Part shown: in pieces, positions 18,345 to 27,720 of the stretch | Layout of the letters: each line of letters opens with the position of its first letter | How positions within the stretch are numbered: the first letter of the stretch is position 1 | Source: Pseudomonas entomophila | GTDB lineage: Bacteria; Pseudomonadota; Gammaproteobacteria; Pseudomonadales; Pseudomonadaceae | Length of the DNA stretch: 64,000 bases | Assembly (NCBI RefSeq): GCF_029193575.1 | Contig: NZ_JARGCS010000047.1 | Coordinates: forward strand, 186,001 to 250,000 | Direction of reading: 5' to 3' | The notes under the pieces: model-generated | The model's database searches: none | Told to the model about the DNA's origin: nothing | What the model saw: the letters and a program-made list of their open reading frames with translations, nothing else | Made by a program: the position numbers and the translations under genes

Positions 18345-20027
18345 TCAAGCGGCAGCTTTCTTGGTCGCTGCCTCGATGCTGCGGGTGATGTACCACTGCT
18401 GTGCGATCGACAGGCAGTTGTTCACAACCCAGTACAGCACCAGACCAGCCGGGAACCACAGGAAGAAGAAGGTGAAGATGATCGGCATCATTTTCATCAC
18501 CTTGGCCTGCATCGGATCCGGCGGGGTCGGGTTCAGGCGCTGCTGGATGAACATGGTGGCGCCCATGATGATCGGCAGGATGAAGAACGGATCCTTGATC
18601 GACAGGTCGGTAATCCACAGCATCCAAGGCGCCTGGCGCATCTCGACGCTTTCCAGCAGCACCCAGTACAGGGCCAGGAACACCGGCATCTGCACCAGGA
18701 TCGGCAGGCAGCCGCCCAGCGGGTTGATCTTCTCTTTCTTGTACAGCTCCATCATCGCCTGGGACATCTTCTGGCGATCGTCACCGAAGCGTTCCTTGAG
18801 CTGGGCAAGCTTCGGCGCCACGGCACGCATGCGCGCCATCGAACGATAGCTGGCGGCCGAGAGCGGGAAGAACAGGCCCTTGATGAGCATGGTCAGGACG
18901 ATGATCGACCAGCCCCAGTTGCTCAGCAGGCTGTGGATATGTTGCAGCAGCCAGAAGATCGGCTGGGCGATGAACCACAGGAAACCGTAGTCGACGGTCA
19001 GCTCCAGGCCTGGGGACAACTCCTTGAGCTTGGACTGAATCTTCGGGCCGGCGTACAGCATGGCGCTGGTCTCGGCCTTGCCGCCGGCAGGCACGTTCAG
19101 CGCCGGGCCGGTGTAGCCGATGATGTAGTTGCCCTGGCTGTCCTTGCGGGTCTGCACGGCGTTGTTGTCCGACTTGGCCGGAATCCATGCGGTCACGAAG
19201 TAGTGCTGCAGCCAGGCTACCCAACCGCCGGTCACATTTTCTTTCAAACTACCTTTGTCGATGTCCTTCATCGACACCTTCTTGTACGGCTCCGCAGTTG
19301 TCCACAGGGCAGCACCCAGGTAGGTGGCCGTGCCGGTCGCGGTGCTCGAAGAAGGATCGGAGCTGGCGTCACGCTTGAGCTGGGCAAACATGTTGCCGGT
19401 CCAGGCCTGCGCGCTCTGGTTGTCGATCAGGTAGCTGACGGTCAGGTCGTACTCACCGCGCTTGAGGCTGAAGCGCTTGATGTAGTTGACGCCGGCGTCG
19501 CTGAACTTCAGGTCGACCACCAGTTGTTCCTGGCCGTCGGCCAGCTGGTAGCTCTTCTGCTCGGCGGCATACAGCGGGCGTCCCGTGGAACGGGCGTCCG
19601 GGCCGTTGGTGCCGGTCAGGCCGCTCTGGGCCAGGTAGGTGCGCTCGCCGCCATTGTCGAACAGCTGGAAGGCGATGTCCGGGTGGTCCTGGCGACGCGG
19701 GTACTGGGGCAGGGTCAGCTGGACGATGTCGCCGCCGACCGGGTCGATAGCCAGGTCCAGGACATCGGTCTTGACCCGGATCAGGTCCTTGCTGACGGCA
19801 ACCAGCGCGATTTCGGCAGGGCTGGACTCGGCGTTGGCGCTCGGCACATCGGCGCTGGCGCCGGTATTGCCTGCAGGCACGGTGTCCGGCAGGGCCGGGG
19901 CAACGTTGCTGGCAGCGGCATTCTGAGTCGGCAGGGCTGCCTGACCGTAGTCCTGGTTCCATTTCAGGACCAGTACGTAGGACACGATTGCCAGGGCGAC
20001 GATCAGGATCGTGCGTTTAATATCCAT
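18345..20027 (-). CDS. yidC: Membrane protein insertase YidC
   Basis: 560 residues. An N-terminal membrane anchor (MDIKRTILIVALAIVSYVLV) is followed by the large periplasmic beta-sandwich domain of gram-negative YidC (about 60-340), then the conserved five-helix insertase core with GCLPILVQMPVFLALYWVLL and GLVLYWVVNNCLSIAQQW. It inserts and folds inner-membrane proteins, including Fo subunits. Start chosen at ATG 20027, 2 nt after the yidD stop; the longer frame reads through yidD. Confidence 0.98.
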   Translation of the reverse strand: MDIKRTILIVALAIVSYVLVLKWNQDYGQAALPTQNAAASNVAPALPDTVPAGNTGASADVPSANAESSPAEIALVAVSKDLIRVKTDVLDLAIDPVGGDIVQLTLPQYPRRQDHPDIAFQLFDNGGERTYLAQSGLTGTNGPDARSTGRPLYAAEQKSYQLADGQEQLVVDLKFSDAGVNYIKRFSLKRGEYDLTVSYLIDNQSAQAWTGNMFAQLKRDASSDPSSSTATGTATYLGAALWTTAEPYKKVSMKDIDKGSLKENVTGGWVAWLQHYFVTAWIPAKSDNNAVQTRKDSQGNYIIGYTGPALNVPAGGKAETSAMLYAGPKIQSKLKELSPGLELTVDYGFLWFIAQPIFWLLQHIHSLLSNWGWSIIVLTMLIKGLFFPLSAASYRSMARMRAVAPKLAQLKERFGDDRQKMSQAMMELYKKEKINPLGGCLPILVQMPVFLALYWVLLESVEMRQAPWMLWITDLSIKDPFFILPIIMGATMFIQQRLNPTPPDPMQAKVMKMMPIIFTFFFLWFPAGLVLYWVVNNCLSIAQQWYITRSIEAATKKAAA

Positions 20028-20029
20028 GA

Positions 20030-20275
20030 TTACTCGGCTATCGAAGAAGTTCGGGAGGAAGGAGCAGGTGGAACGGGGTCGTAACCGCCGTGGTTCCACG
20101 GATGACAACGCCCCAGGCGACGAACGGCCAGCCACCCACCACGCAAGAGGCCATGGTTTTCGATGGCTTCGTAGGCGTAGCAGGAGCAAGAAGGGTAGAA
20201 ACGACAGTGACTGGCCATCAGAGGACTAATGGCGTAACGGTAAAACTGGATCGGAACGAGTGCCAGTTTACGCAT
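20030..20275 (-). CDS. yidD: Membrane protein insertion efficiency factor YidD
   Basis: 81 residues starting MRKLALVPIQFYRYAISPLM, with the conserved CRFYPSCSCYAYEAIENHG and RRLGRCHPWNHGGYDPVP motifs of the family. It assists YidC. Its start overlaps the rnpA stop (20268-20270) by 8 nt, so rpmH-rnpA-yidD-yidC is one compact operon. Confidence 0.96.
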   Translation of the reverse strand: MRKLALVPIQFYRYAISPLMASHCRFYPSCSCYAYEAIENHGLLRGGWLAVRRLGRCHPWNHGGYDPVPPAPSSRTSSIAE

Positions 20276-20672
20276 CGTGACTGTCTACCCCTGCGGATTC
20301 GGCATTGACCGCTGGAGAGGGCCGACTGCGGGCCAGGCGCTTCCAGAGTTTGCCAAAGTGTTGGTGCAATTCTGGGTTTTCTACCTCGCCCAACCCCTTG
20401 CGCGCGACGATCACGATATCCAGGCCAGCGAGCATCTGCTGGTTCTGGCGAAAGGAATCGCGCATCAGGCGTTTCAGGCGATTGCGTTGAACGGCGAGCT
20501 TGACGCTCTTCTTGCCGATCACCAAGCCGAGGCGCGGATGATCGAGGCCGTTCTCGCGGGCAAGGATAAGCAGGTTTTTCCCTGGAACCTTGCCGGTTGG
20601 GGAGTCGAAGACCGCTTTGAAATGTCGGGGTGTAAGCAGTCGCTTGTCCCGACTGAAGTCCTGACTCACCAC
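20268..20672 (-). CDS. rnpA: Ribonuclease P protein component
   Basis: 134 residues from a GTG start (VSQDFSRDKRLLTPRHFKAVF), with the RNR signature SVKLAVQRNRLKRLMRDSFR. It binds the catalytic RNA of RNase P, which matures tRNA 5' ends. The open frame extends 31 codons further upstream through rpmH, but family length and the usual MVSQDFSR N-terminus favour GTG 20672, 13 nt after the rpmH stop. Confidence 0.94.
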   Translation of the reverse strand: MVSQDFSRDKRLLTPRHFKAVFDSPTGKVPGKNLLILARENGLDHPRLGLVIGKKSVKLAVQRNRLKRLMRDSFRQNQQMLAGLDIVIVARKGLGEVENPELHQHFGKLWKRLARSRPSPAVNAESAGVDSHDA

Positions 20673-20685
20673 CTGTGCCGAAAAA

Positions 20686-20820
20686 TCAAATTGCCAGACG
20701 CTTACGGCCTTTGGCACGACGACGCGACAGAACAGCGCGGCCGTTCTTGGTGGCCATACGGGCACGGAAACCGTGGGTGCGCGCGCGCTTGATGGTGCTT
20801 GGTTGGAAAGTACGTTTCAT
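20686..20820 (-). CDS. rpmH: 50S ribosomal protein L34
   Basis: A 44-residue gene found by direct translation: MKRTFQPSTIKRARTHGFRA, then RMATKNGRAVLSRRRAKGRK, then RLAI and TGA. This is canonical L34, except that the final residue is Ile where I remember Val in P. putida. It leads the rnpA-yidD-yidC operon. Confidence 0.98.
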   Translation of the reverse strand: MKRTFQPSTIKRARTHGFRARMATKNGRAVLSRRRAKGRKRLAI

Positions 20821-20880
20821 GGCGTGTTACCTGGGTTGTCGACAACGGGCCGGGATGGCCCCCTTTTTAAGAGACCGGCG

Positions 20881-20909
20881 ATTCTAGAGAAAGCAAGCCG
20901 ATAGGTCAA
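20881..20909 (-). promoter_or_regulatory. Sigma70 promoter of rpmH
   Basis: On the minus strand TTGACC (20909-20904), a 17-bp spacer, then TAGAAT (20886-20881), about 60 bp upstream of the rpmH start. Spacing is ideal and both boxes are near consensus. Confidence 0.8.
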
Positions 20910-20929
20910 TTTCCAACCAACGATCCTTA

Positions 20930-21345
20930 TAGGAAGGCAGACCGGCGATCACTGTCCTGTCGGTGGCTGAGCAGATTGACACTGAAGCTCAAAAATTGAA
21001 AAAAAAGAAATCCATATAGAAAGCTTTTCTGAAGAACTTATAGATCTTAAGTGGATAACCTTCTGTGGATAACCTCAACGAGCCCTTATTTCATGGGCTG
21101 TACAGAGATTCAAAACCTTGTCGGTAACGCGTGCTGCGGCTGTGCCGGACATGCGCGTAACCTGTGGATCGAATAGCTATTTATCCACAGGAGGATTATC
21201 CACAGGGCTCAGGGGTGGGTTGTGCATAGCCCTCACGGGGCGTTATCCACAGGGCTTATTCACAATGGTGTGGTGCCATTTATGCCGCTAAATGACTGAT
21301 TTACGGCGATTCAACTGCCCGCGATATGTGGATAAGTGACCGCTC
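20930..21345. other. oriC: Chromosomal replication origin oriC
   Basis: The intergenic region between rpmH and dnaA holds exact DnaA boxes at 21064-21072 (TGTGGATAA), 21181-21189, 21196-21204 and 21243-21251 (TTATCCACA), and 21327-21335, plus near matches AGTGGATAA (21050-21058) and TTATTCACA (21256-21264). An AT-rich run at about 20985-21050, on the rpmH side of the box cluster, is the likely unwinding element. The rpmH-oriC-dnaA order matches the experimentally known Pseudomonas origin. Confidence 0.93.
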
Positions 21346-21357
21346 GCCCGGTACAAT
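21329..21357 (+). promoter_or_regulatory. Candidate dnaA promoter overlapped by a DnaA box
   Basis: TACAAT at 21352-21357 is a good -10; 17 bp upstream TGGATA (21329-21334) is a weak -35 lying inside the DnaA box 21327-21335. DnaA bound there would block RNA polymerase, which fits autoregulation. Confidence 0.5.
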
Positions 21358-21402
21358 GGCGGTTTGTTTTGCCTCATCCGGCTTTCAACTCAGGGGATAT
21401 CC

Positions 21403-22938
21403 GTGTCAGTGGAACTTTGGCAGCAGTGCGTGGAGCTTCTGCGCGATGAACTGCCTGCCCAGCAATTCAACACCTGGATCCGTCCGCTACAGGTCGAAGC
21501 CGAAGGCGACGAGTTGCGCGTCTATGCGCCCAACCGCTTCGTTCTCGATTGGGTCAATGAAAAGTACCTGGGTCGCCTGCTGGAACTGCTGGGGGAGCAA
21601 GGCAATGGCCTGGCCCCCGCCCTTTCCCTGTTGATTGGCAGCCGTCGCAGCTCCGCACCGCGTGCTGCGCCGAACGCGCCTGTGAGCGCCGCCGTGGCCG
21701 CGTCTCTGGCCCAGAGCCAGGCACAGAAGGCCACACAGGTGATCCCGGCCAGCGAGCCGGCGGCCGTAGCCACTGCCGTGGTGCCGGAGCAGGCAGTCGA
21801 GCCGGAAACCGCACCTTCCCACGATGGTTTCGACGCCATGGGTGAAGCTGCACCCGCCGCGGGTGCGAGTAGCCGTACCGAGCAGCGCACCGTTCAGGTC
21901 GAAGGCGCGCTCAAGCACACCAGCTACCTGAACCGCACCTTCACCTTCGAAACCTTCGTCGAAGGTAAGTCCAACCAGCTGGCCCGCGCGGCGGCCTGGC
22001 AGGTGGCGGACAACCCCAAGCATGGCTACAACCCGCTCTTCCTTTATGGTGGCGTGGGCCTGGGTAAGACCCACCTCATGCACGCTGTGGGTAACCATCT
22101 GCTGAAGAAGAACCCGAACGCCAAGGTCGTGTACCTGCATTCGGAGCGTTTCGTCGCGGACATGGTCAAGGCGCTGCAACTCAACGCCATCAACGAATTC
22201 AAACGCTTCTACCGCTCGGTGGATGCGCTGCTGATCGACGACATCCAGTTCTTCGCCCGCAAGGAGCGCTCCCAGGAAGAGTTCTTCCACACCTTCAACG
22301 CACTGCTCGAAGGCGGCCAACAGGTGATTCTCACCAGTGACCGCTACCCGAAGGAGATCGAAGGCCTGGAAGAGCGCCTGAAGTCGCGTTTCGGCTGGGG
22401 CCTGACGGTGGCCGTGGAGCCGCCGGAGCTGGAAACCCGTGTGGCGATCCTGATGAAGAAGGCCGACCAGGCCAAGGTCGAGCTGCCGCACGACGCCGCG
22501 TTCTTCATCGCCCAACGCATTCGTTCCAACGTGCGTGAACTGGAAGGCGCGCTGAAACGAGTGATCGCCCACTCGCACTTCATGGGCCGCGACATCACCA
22601 TCGAGCTGATTCGCGAGTCGCTGAAGGACTTGCTGGCGCTGCAAGACAAGCTGGTGAGTGTGGATAACATTCAGCGTACTGTGGCCGAGTACTACAAGAT
22701 CAAGATCGCCGACCTGTTGTCCAAGCGCCGTTCGCGTTCGGTGGCGCGCCCGCGCCAGGTGGCGATGGCGTTGTCCAAGGAGCTGACCAACCACAGCTTG
22801 CCGGAAATCGGCGACATGTTTGGCGGTCGTGACCACACCACCGTGCTGCACGCATGCCGCAAGATCAACGAATTGAAGGAATCCGACGCGGACATCCGCG
22901 AGGACTACAAGAACCTGCTGCGGACCCTGACCACCTGA
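21403..22938 (+). CDS. dnaA: Chromosomal replication initiator DnaA
   Basis: 511 residues from GTG 21403 (VSVELWQQCVELLRDELPAQ). Domain I (1-85) binds partners; a long Ala/Pro-rich linker (about 90-170) is variable; the AAA+ domain has GGVGLGKTHLMHAVGN (Walker A) and DALLIDDIQFFA (Walker B); domain IV ends with the DnaA-box reader (RQVAMALSKELTNHSLPEIG, then FGGRDHTTVLHACRKI). An exact DnaA box lies in the gene at 22659-22667. The ORF can be extended to 21364, but GTG with the conserved N-terminus is preferred. Confidence 0.97.
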   Translation: MSVELWQQCVELLRDELPAQQFNTWIRPLQVEAEGDELRVYAPNRFVLDWVNEKYLGRLLELLGEQGNGLAPALSLLIGSRRSSAPRAAPNAPVSAAVAASLAQSQAQKATQVIPASEPAAVATAVVPEQAVEPETAPSHDGFDAMGEAAPAAGASSRTEQRTVQVEGALKHTSYLNRTFTFETFVEGKSNQLARAAAWQVADNPKHGYNPLFLYGGVGLGKTHLMHAVGNHLLKKNPNAKVVYLHSERFVADMVKALQLNAINEFKRFYRSVDALLIDDIQFFARKERSQEEFFHTFNALLEGGQQVILTSDRYPKEIEGLEERLKSRFGWGLTVAVEPPELETRVAILMKKADQAKVELPHDAAFFIAQRIRSNVRELEGALKRVIAHSHFMGRDITIELIRESLKDLLALQDKLVSVDNIQRTVAEYYKIKIADLLSKRRSRSVARPRQVAMALSKELTNHSLPEIGDMFGGRDHTTVLHACRKINELKESDADIREDYKNLLRTLTT

Positions 22939-22978
22939 AGGGGGTCGGTGCAGCTTATTGAAGGCAAGGGACTAGACC

Positions 22979-24082
22979 ATGCATTTCACCATTCAACGCG
23001 AAGCCCTGTTGAAACCCCTGCAACTGGTCGCCGGCGTCGTCGAGCGCCGCCAGACCTTGCCGGTCCTGTCCAACGTGCTGCTGGTCGTGCAAGGCCAGCA
23101 ACTGTCGTTGACCGGTACCGACCTGGAAGTCGAGCTGGTTGGCCGCGTGCAACTGGAAGAGCCGGCCGAACCCGGCGAGATCACTGTCCCGGCGCGCAAG
23201 CTGATGGACATCTGCAAGAGTCTGCCCAACGACGTGCTGATCGATATCAAGGTCGACGAGCAGAAGCTGCTGGTCAAGGCCGGTCGCAGCCGTTTCACCC
23301 TGTCGACCCTGCCGGCCAACGACTTCCCGACCGTGGAAGAAGGCCCAGGCTCGCTGACCTGCAACCTGGAGCAGAGCAAGCTGCGCCGCTTGATCGAGCG
23401 CACCAGCTTCGCCATGGCCCAGCAGGACGTGCGCTATTACCTCAACGGCATGCTGCTGGAAGTGTCCACCGACACCCTGCGCGCCGTCGCCACCGACGGT
23501 CACCGTTTGGCCCTGTGCGCCATGCAGGCGCCTATCGGCCAGGCCGACCGCCACCAGGTGATCGTGCCGCGCAAGGGTATCCTCGAGCTGGCGCGCCTGC
23601 TCACCGACCCGGAGGGCATGGTCAGTATCGTTCTCGGCCAGCATCACATCCGCGCTACCACCGGTGAGTTCACCTTCACCTCCAAGCTGGTGGACGGCAA
23701 GTTCCCTGACTACGAGCGCGTGCTGCCCAAGGGCGGTGACAAGCTGGTGATCGGTGATCGCCAGGCACTGCGCGAAGCGTTCAGCCGCACCGCGATCCTT
23801 TCCAACGAGAAGTACCGTGGCATTCGCCTGCAACTGGCCAGTGGCCAATTGAAGATCCAGGCCAACAACCCGGAACAGGAAGAAGCGGAAGAAGAAATCA
23901 GCGTCGACTACAACGGCGGTTCGTTGGAGATCGGTTTCAACGTCAGCTACCTGCTGGACGTGCTGGGGGTGATGACCACCGAACAGGTTCGCCTGATTCT
24001 GTCGGACTCCAACAGCAGTGCCCTGCTGCAGGAAGCCGGCAATGACGACTCCTCCTACGTTGTCATGCCGATGCGTCTGTAA
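22979..24082 (+). CDS. dnaN: DNA polymerase III sliding clamp (beta subunit)
   Basis: 367 residues from MHFTIQREALLKPLQLVAGV, with the three repeated clamp domains and the conserved C-terminal MPMRL that binds the clamp-loader pocket. It tethers polymerases to DNA. It lies 40 nt after dnaA and 15 nt before recF, the standard order. Confidence 0.99.
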   Translation: MHFTIQREALLKPLQLVAGVVERRQTLPVLSNVLLVVQGQQLSLTGTDLEVELVGRVQLEEPAEPGEITVPARKLMDICKSLPNDVLIDIKVDEQKLLVKAGRSRFTLSTLPANDFPTVEEGPGSLTCNLEQSKLRRLIERTSFAMAQQDVRYYLNGMLLEVSTDTLRAVATDGHRLALCAMQAPIGQADRHQVIVPRKGILELARLLTDPEGMVSIVLGQHHIRATTGEFTFTSKLVDGKFPDYERVLPKGGDKLVIGDRQALREAFSRTAILSNEKYRGIRLQLASGQLKIQANNPEQEEAEEEISVDYNGGSLEIGFNVSYLLDVLGVMTTEQVRLILSDSNSSALLQEAGNDDSSYVVMPMRL

Positions 24083-24097
24083 CCCGTAGCAGGCCAA

Positions 24098-25201
24098 ATG
24101 TCCCTTCGACGTATTTCGGTCACCGCGGTGCGCAACCTGCACCCGGTGACCTTCTCCCCCTCCCCCCGCATCAACATTCTCTACGGCGCCAATGGCAGCG
24201 GCAAAACCAGCGTGCTGGAAGCCGTGCACCTGTTGGGGCTGGCGCGGTCGTTTCGCAGCACCCGCCTTACTCCGGTGATCCAATACGAGCAGCCTACCTG
24301 CACCGTGTTCGGACAGGTCGAGATGGGTGATGGCGCTACCAGCAACCTGGGAATTTCGCGGGACCGCCAGGGGGAGTTCACCATTCGCATCGACGGCCAG
24401 AATGCACGCAGCGCCGCGCAGTTGGCCGAAATGCTACCCCTGCAACTGATCAACCCCGACAGCTTCCGCCTGCTCGAGGGGGCGCCGAAAGTGCGTCGGC
24501 AGTTCCTGGATTGGGGCGTGTTCCACGTGGAACCACGGTTCATGGCCACTTGGCAGCGCCTGCAGAAGGCCCTGCGGCAGCGGAACTCGTGGCTTCGACA
24601 TGGTACACTTGACGCCGCTTCGCAAGCCGCCTGGGACCGGGAGTTATGCCTGGCCAGCGCGGAAATAGATGAATACCGTCGCAACTACATCAAGGCCTTG
24701 AAGCCTGTCTTCGAGCGAACCCTGAGCGAACTGGTCGAACTGGACGGGCTGACCCTTAGCTACTACCGGGGCTGGGATAAGGACCGCGAGCTTAATGAAG
24801 TCCTCGCCGCCTCTCTCACCCGCGATCAGCAGATGGGGCATACCCAGGCCGGTCCGCAGCGTGCGGACCTGCGCCTTCGGTTAGGCGCAAACAATGCCGC
24901 CGATATCTTGTCCCGAGGCCAGCAGAAGTTGGTCGTGTGCGCCCTGCGGATTGCCCAAGGGCACCTCGTCAGCCAGGTTCGCCGCGGCCAATGTATTTAT
25001 CTGGTGGATGACCTGCCGTCCGAGCTGGACGAGCACCACCGCCGTGCCCTGTGCCGCTTGCTTGAAGAATTACGCTGCCAGGTGTTCATCACCTGTGTAG
25101 ACCACGAATTACTGAGGGAAGGCTGGCAGACGGATACGCCAGTTGCCTTGTTCCACGTGGAACAAGGCCGTATCACCCAGACCCACGACCATCGGGAGTG
25201 A
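24098..25201 (+). CDS. recF: DNA replication and repair protein RecF
   Basis: 367 residues; SMC-like ATPase with Walker A YGANGSGKTSVLEAVHLLGL, an ABC-type signature LSRGQQKLVV (within DILSRGQQKL) and Walker B YLVDDLPSELD. RecF loads RecA with RecO and RecR at gaps. Unusually, two parS-type palindromes are embedded in its coding sequence (24519-24534 and 25149-25164). Confidence 0.98.
   Translation: MSLRRISVTAVRNLHPVTFSPSPRINILYGANGSGKTSVLEAVHLLGLARSFRSTRLTPVIQYEQPTCTVFGQVEMGDGATSNLGISRDRQGEFTIRIDGQNARSAAQLAEMLPLQLINPDSFRLLEGAPKVRRQFLDWGVFHVEPRFMATWQRLQKALRQRNSWLRHGTLDAASQAAWDRELCLASAEIDEYRRNYIKALKPVFERTLSELVELDGLTLSYYRGWDKDRELNEVLAASLTRDQQMGHTQAGPQRADLRLRLGANNAADILSRGQQKLVVCALRIAQGHLVSQVRRGQCIYLVDDLPSELDEHHRRALCRLLEELRCQVFITCVDHELLREGWQTDTPVALFHVEQGRITQTHDHRE
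24519..24534. promoter_or_regulatory. parS-like ParB-binding site in recF
   Basis: TGTTCCACGTGGAACC matches the Pseudomonas parS consensus TGTTCCACGTGGAACA at 15 of 16 bases. It lies 3.1 kb from the dnaA start and about 11 kb from parAB. Confidence 0.75.
25149..25164. promoter_or_regulatory. Perfect parS site in the 3' end of recF
   Basis: TGTTCCACGTGGAACA is an exact consensus parS. The dyad symmetry extends to 24 bp (25145-25168). It encodes part of the RecF tail LFHVEQG. Confidence 0.9.
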
Positions 25202-25205
25202 AGGC

Positions 25206-27626
25206 ATGAGCGAAAATCAAACGTACGACTCCTCCAGCATCAAGGTGCTGAAAGGGCTGGATGCCGTACGCAAGCGTCCCGGCATGTACATTGGCGACAC
25301 CGATGATGGTAGCGGCCTGCACCACATGGTCTTCGAGGTGGTCGACAACTCGATCGACGAAGCCCTCGCCGGGCACTGCGATGACATCACCGTCATCATC
25401 CACCCGGACGAATCCATCAGCGTCCGCGACAATGGCCGTGGCATTCCGGTCGACGTGCACAAGGAAGAAGGCGTCTCGGCCGCCGAGGTCATCATGACCG
25501 TCCTGCACGCCGGCGGTAAGTTCGATGACAACTCCTACAAAGTTTCCGGCGGTCTGCACGGTGTAGGTGTTTCCGTGGTGAACGCCCTCTCCGAGAAGCT
25601 GGTGCTGACCGTTCGCCGCAGCGGCAAGATCTGGGAACAGACCTACGTGCACGGTGTTCCACAGGCGCCGATGGCGGTGGTCGGTGACAGTGAGTCCACC
25701 GGTACCCACATTCACTTCAAGCCTTCCGCTGAAACCTTCAAGAACATTCACTTCAGCTGGGACATCCTGGCCAAGCGTATTCGTGAATTGTCGTTCCTCA
25801 ACTCGGGCGTCGGCATCCTGCTCAAGGACGAACGCTCCGGCAAGGAAGAGTTCTTCAAGTACGAAGGTGGCCTGCGTGCCTTCGTCGAATACCTGAACAC
25901 CAACAAGACTCCGGTGAACTCCCAGGTGTTCCACTTCAACGTCCAGCGTGACGATGGTGTGGGCGTGGAGGTTGCGTTGCAGTGGAACGACAGCTTCAAC
26001 GAAAACCTGCTGTGCTTCACCAATAACATCCCGCAGCGTGATGGCGGTACCCACTTGGTGGGCTTCCGCTCCTCGCTGACCCGCAGCCTGAATACCTACA
26101 TCGAGCAGGAAGGCCTGGCCAAGAAGAACAAGGTCGCCACCACCGGTGACGACGCCCGCGAAGGCCTGACCGCGATCATCTCGGTCAAGGTGCCGGACCC
26201 TAAGTTCAGCTCGCAGACCAAGGACAAGCTGGTCTCCTCGGAGGTGAAAACCGCCGTGGAGCAGGAGATGAACAAGTACTTCGCCGACTTCCTGCTGGAA
26301 AACCCCAACGAAGCCAAGGCCGTCGTCGGCAAGATGATCGACGCCGCACGCGCTCGTGAAGCCGCGCGCAAGGCCCGAGAAATGACCCGCCGCAAAGGCG
26401 CGCTGGACATCGCCGGCTTGCCGGGCAAGCTCGCTGACTGTCAGGAGAAAGACCCTGCCCTCTCCGAACTGTACCTGGTGGAGGGTGACTCCGCAGGTGG
26501 CTCGGCCAAGCAGGGCCGTAACCGTCGCACCCAAGCCATCCTGCCGTTGAAGGGCAAGATCCTCAACGTCGAGAAGGCCCGCTTCGACAAGATGATCTCG
26601 TCCCAGGAGGTCGGTACGCTGATCACCGCCCTGGGCTGCGGTATCGGTCGCGAAGAGTACAACATCGACAAGCTGCGCTATCACAACATCATCATCATGA
26701 CCGATGCTGACGTCGACGGTTCGCACATCCGTACCCTGCTGCTGACCTTCTTCTTCCGTCAGTTGCCCGAGTTGGTCGAGCGCGGCTACATCTACATCGC
26801 CCAGCCGCCGCTGTACAAGGTGAAGAAAGGCAAGCAGGAGCAGTACATCAAGGACGACGACGCCATGGAGGAATACATGACGCAGTCGGCCCTGGAAGAT
26901 GCCAGCCTGCACCTGGACGAATCGGCGCCGCCGGTTTCCGGTGTCCAGCTGGAAGCCCTGGTGAATGAGTTCCGTGGCGTGATGAAGACCCTCAAGCGCC
27001 TGTCGCGCCTGTACCCGCAGGAGCTGACCGAGCACTTCATCTACCTGCCGGAAGTCACCCTGGAGCAACTGGCCGACCACGCTGTCATGCAAGCCTGGCT
27101 GGCCAAGTTCCAAGAGCGCCTGAGCAACAGCCAGAAGTCGGGCCTTGTGTATCAGGCCAGCCTGCGCGAAGACAAAGAGCGCAACGTCTGGCTGCCGGAA
27201 GTGGAAGTCACCTCCCATGGCCTGGCCAGCTACGTGACCTTCAACCGCGACTTCTTCGGCAGCAACGACTACCGCACGGTCGTCGCCCTGGGTGCGAAGC
27301 TCTCCACCCTGCTCGGTGAAGGTGCCTACGTGCAGCGCGGCGAGCGTCGCAAGGCCGTCATCGAGTTCAAGGAAGCGCTCGACTGGCTGATGAACGAGAC
27401 CGCCAAGCGCCACACCATCCAGCGCTATAAAGGGCTGGGTGAGATGAACCCGGACCAGCTGTGGGAAACCACTATGGACCCAACCGTGCGCCGCATGCTC
27501 AAGGTGACCATCGAGGACGCGATCGCTGCCGACCAGATCTTCAACACCTTGATGGGCGACGCGGTGGAACCCCGCCGCGACTTCATCGAAAGCAACGCGC
27601 TCTCGGTTTCGAACCTGGACTTCTGA
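25206..27626 (+). CDS. gyrB: DNA gyrase subunit B
   Basis: 806 residues from MSENQTYDSSSIKVLKGLDA. The GHKL ATPase has VVDNSIDEALAGHCD, DNGRGIP and GGLHGVGVSVVNALS; the Toprim domain has LYLVEGDSAGGSAKQGRNRR and ITDADVDG-like MTDADVDGSHIRTLL; the C-terminal GyrA-binding QRYKGLGEMNPDQLWETTMD is intact. It introduces negative supercoils with GyrA. Start at ATG 25206, 4 nt after the recF stop. Confidence 0.99.
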   Translation: MSENQTYDSSSIKVLKGLDAVRKRPGMYIGDTDDGSGLHHMVFEVVDNSIDEALAGHCDDITVIIHPDESISVRDNGRGIPVDVHKEEGVSAAEVIMTVLHAGGKFDDNSYKVSGGLHGVGVSVVNALSEKLVLTVRRSGKIWEQTYVHGVPQAPMAVVGDSESTGTHIHFKPSAETFKNIHFSWDILAKRIRELSFLNSGVGILLKDERSGKEEFFKYEGGLRAFVEYLNTNKTPVNSQVFHFNVQRDDGVGVEVALQWNDSFNENLLCFTNNIPQRDGGTHLVGFRSSLTRSLNTYIEQEGLAKKNKVATTGDDAREGLTAIISVKVPDPKFSSQTKDKLVSSEVKTAVEQEMNKYFADFLLENPNEAKAVVGKMIDAARAREAARKAREMTRRKGALDIAGLPGKLADCQEKDPALSELYLVEGDSAGGSAKQGRNRRTQAILPLKGKILNVEKARFDKMISSQEVGTLITALGCGIGREEYNIDKLRYHNIIIMTDADVDGSHIRTLLLTFFFRQLPELVERGYIYIAQPPLYKVKKGKQEQYIKDDDAMEEYMTQSALEDASLHLDESAPPVSGVQLEALVNEFRGVMKTLKRLSRLYPQELTEHFIYLPEVTLEQLADHAVMQAWLAKFQERLSNSQKSGLVYQASLREDKERNVWLPEVEVTSHGLASYVTFNRDFFGSNDYRTVVALGAKLSTLLGEGAYVQRGERRKAVIEFKEALDWLMNETAKRHTIQRYKGLGEMNPDQLWETTMDPTVRRMLKVTIEDAIAADQIFNTLMGDAVEPRRDFIESNALSVSNLDF

Positions 27627-27638
27627 TTTTCCAGGTCT

Positions 27639-27669
27639 GGCCCTATCGCGGGGCAAGCCCGCGATGAGG
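27639..27669. repeat. REP element downstream of gyrB
   Basis: GGCCCTATCGCGGGGC then AAGCCCGCGATGAGG, an imperfect palindrome of the P. putida REP type, 13 nt past the gyrB stop. Confidence 0.7.
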
Positions 27670-27684
27670 TCCACAGCCCCGATC

Positions 27685-27720
27685 AAAAAAAGCCAAGGCC
27701 TAAAACCCTTGGCTTTTTTA
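27685..27720 (+). terminator. Terminator after gyrB
   Basis: AAAAAAAGCCAAGG-CCTAAAAC-CCTTGGCTTTTTTTA, a perfect 7-bp stem with A and T runs on both sides; usable in both directions. Confidence 0.88.

Noticed and set aside
25173..27686. An 837-codon minus-strand open frame opposite gyrB
   Set aside because: Shadow of gyrB; typical antisense composition.
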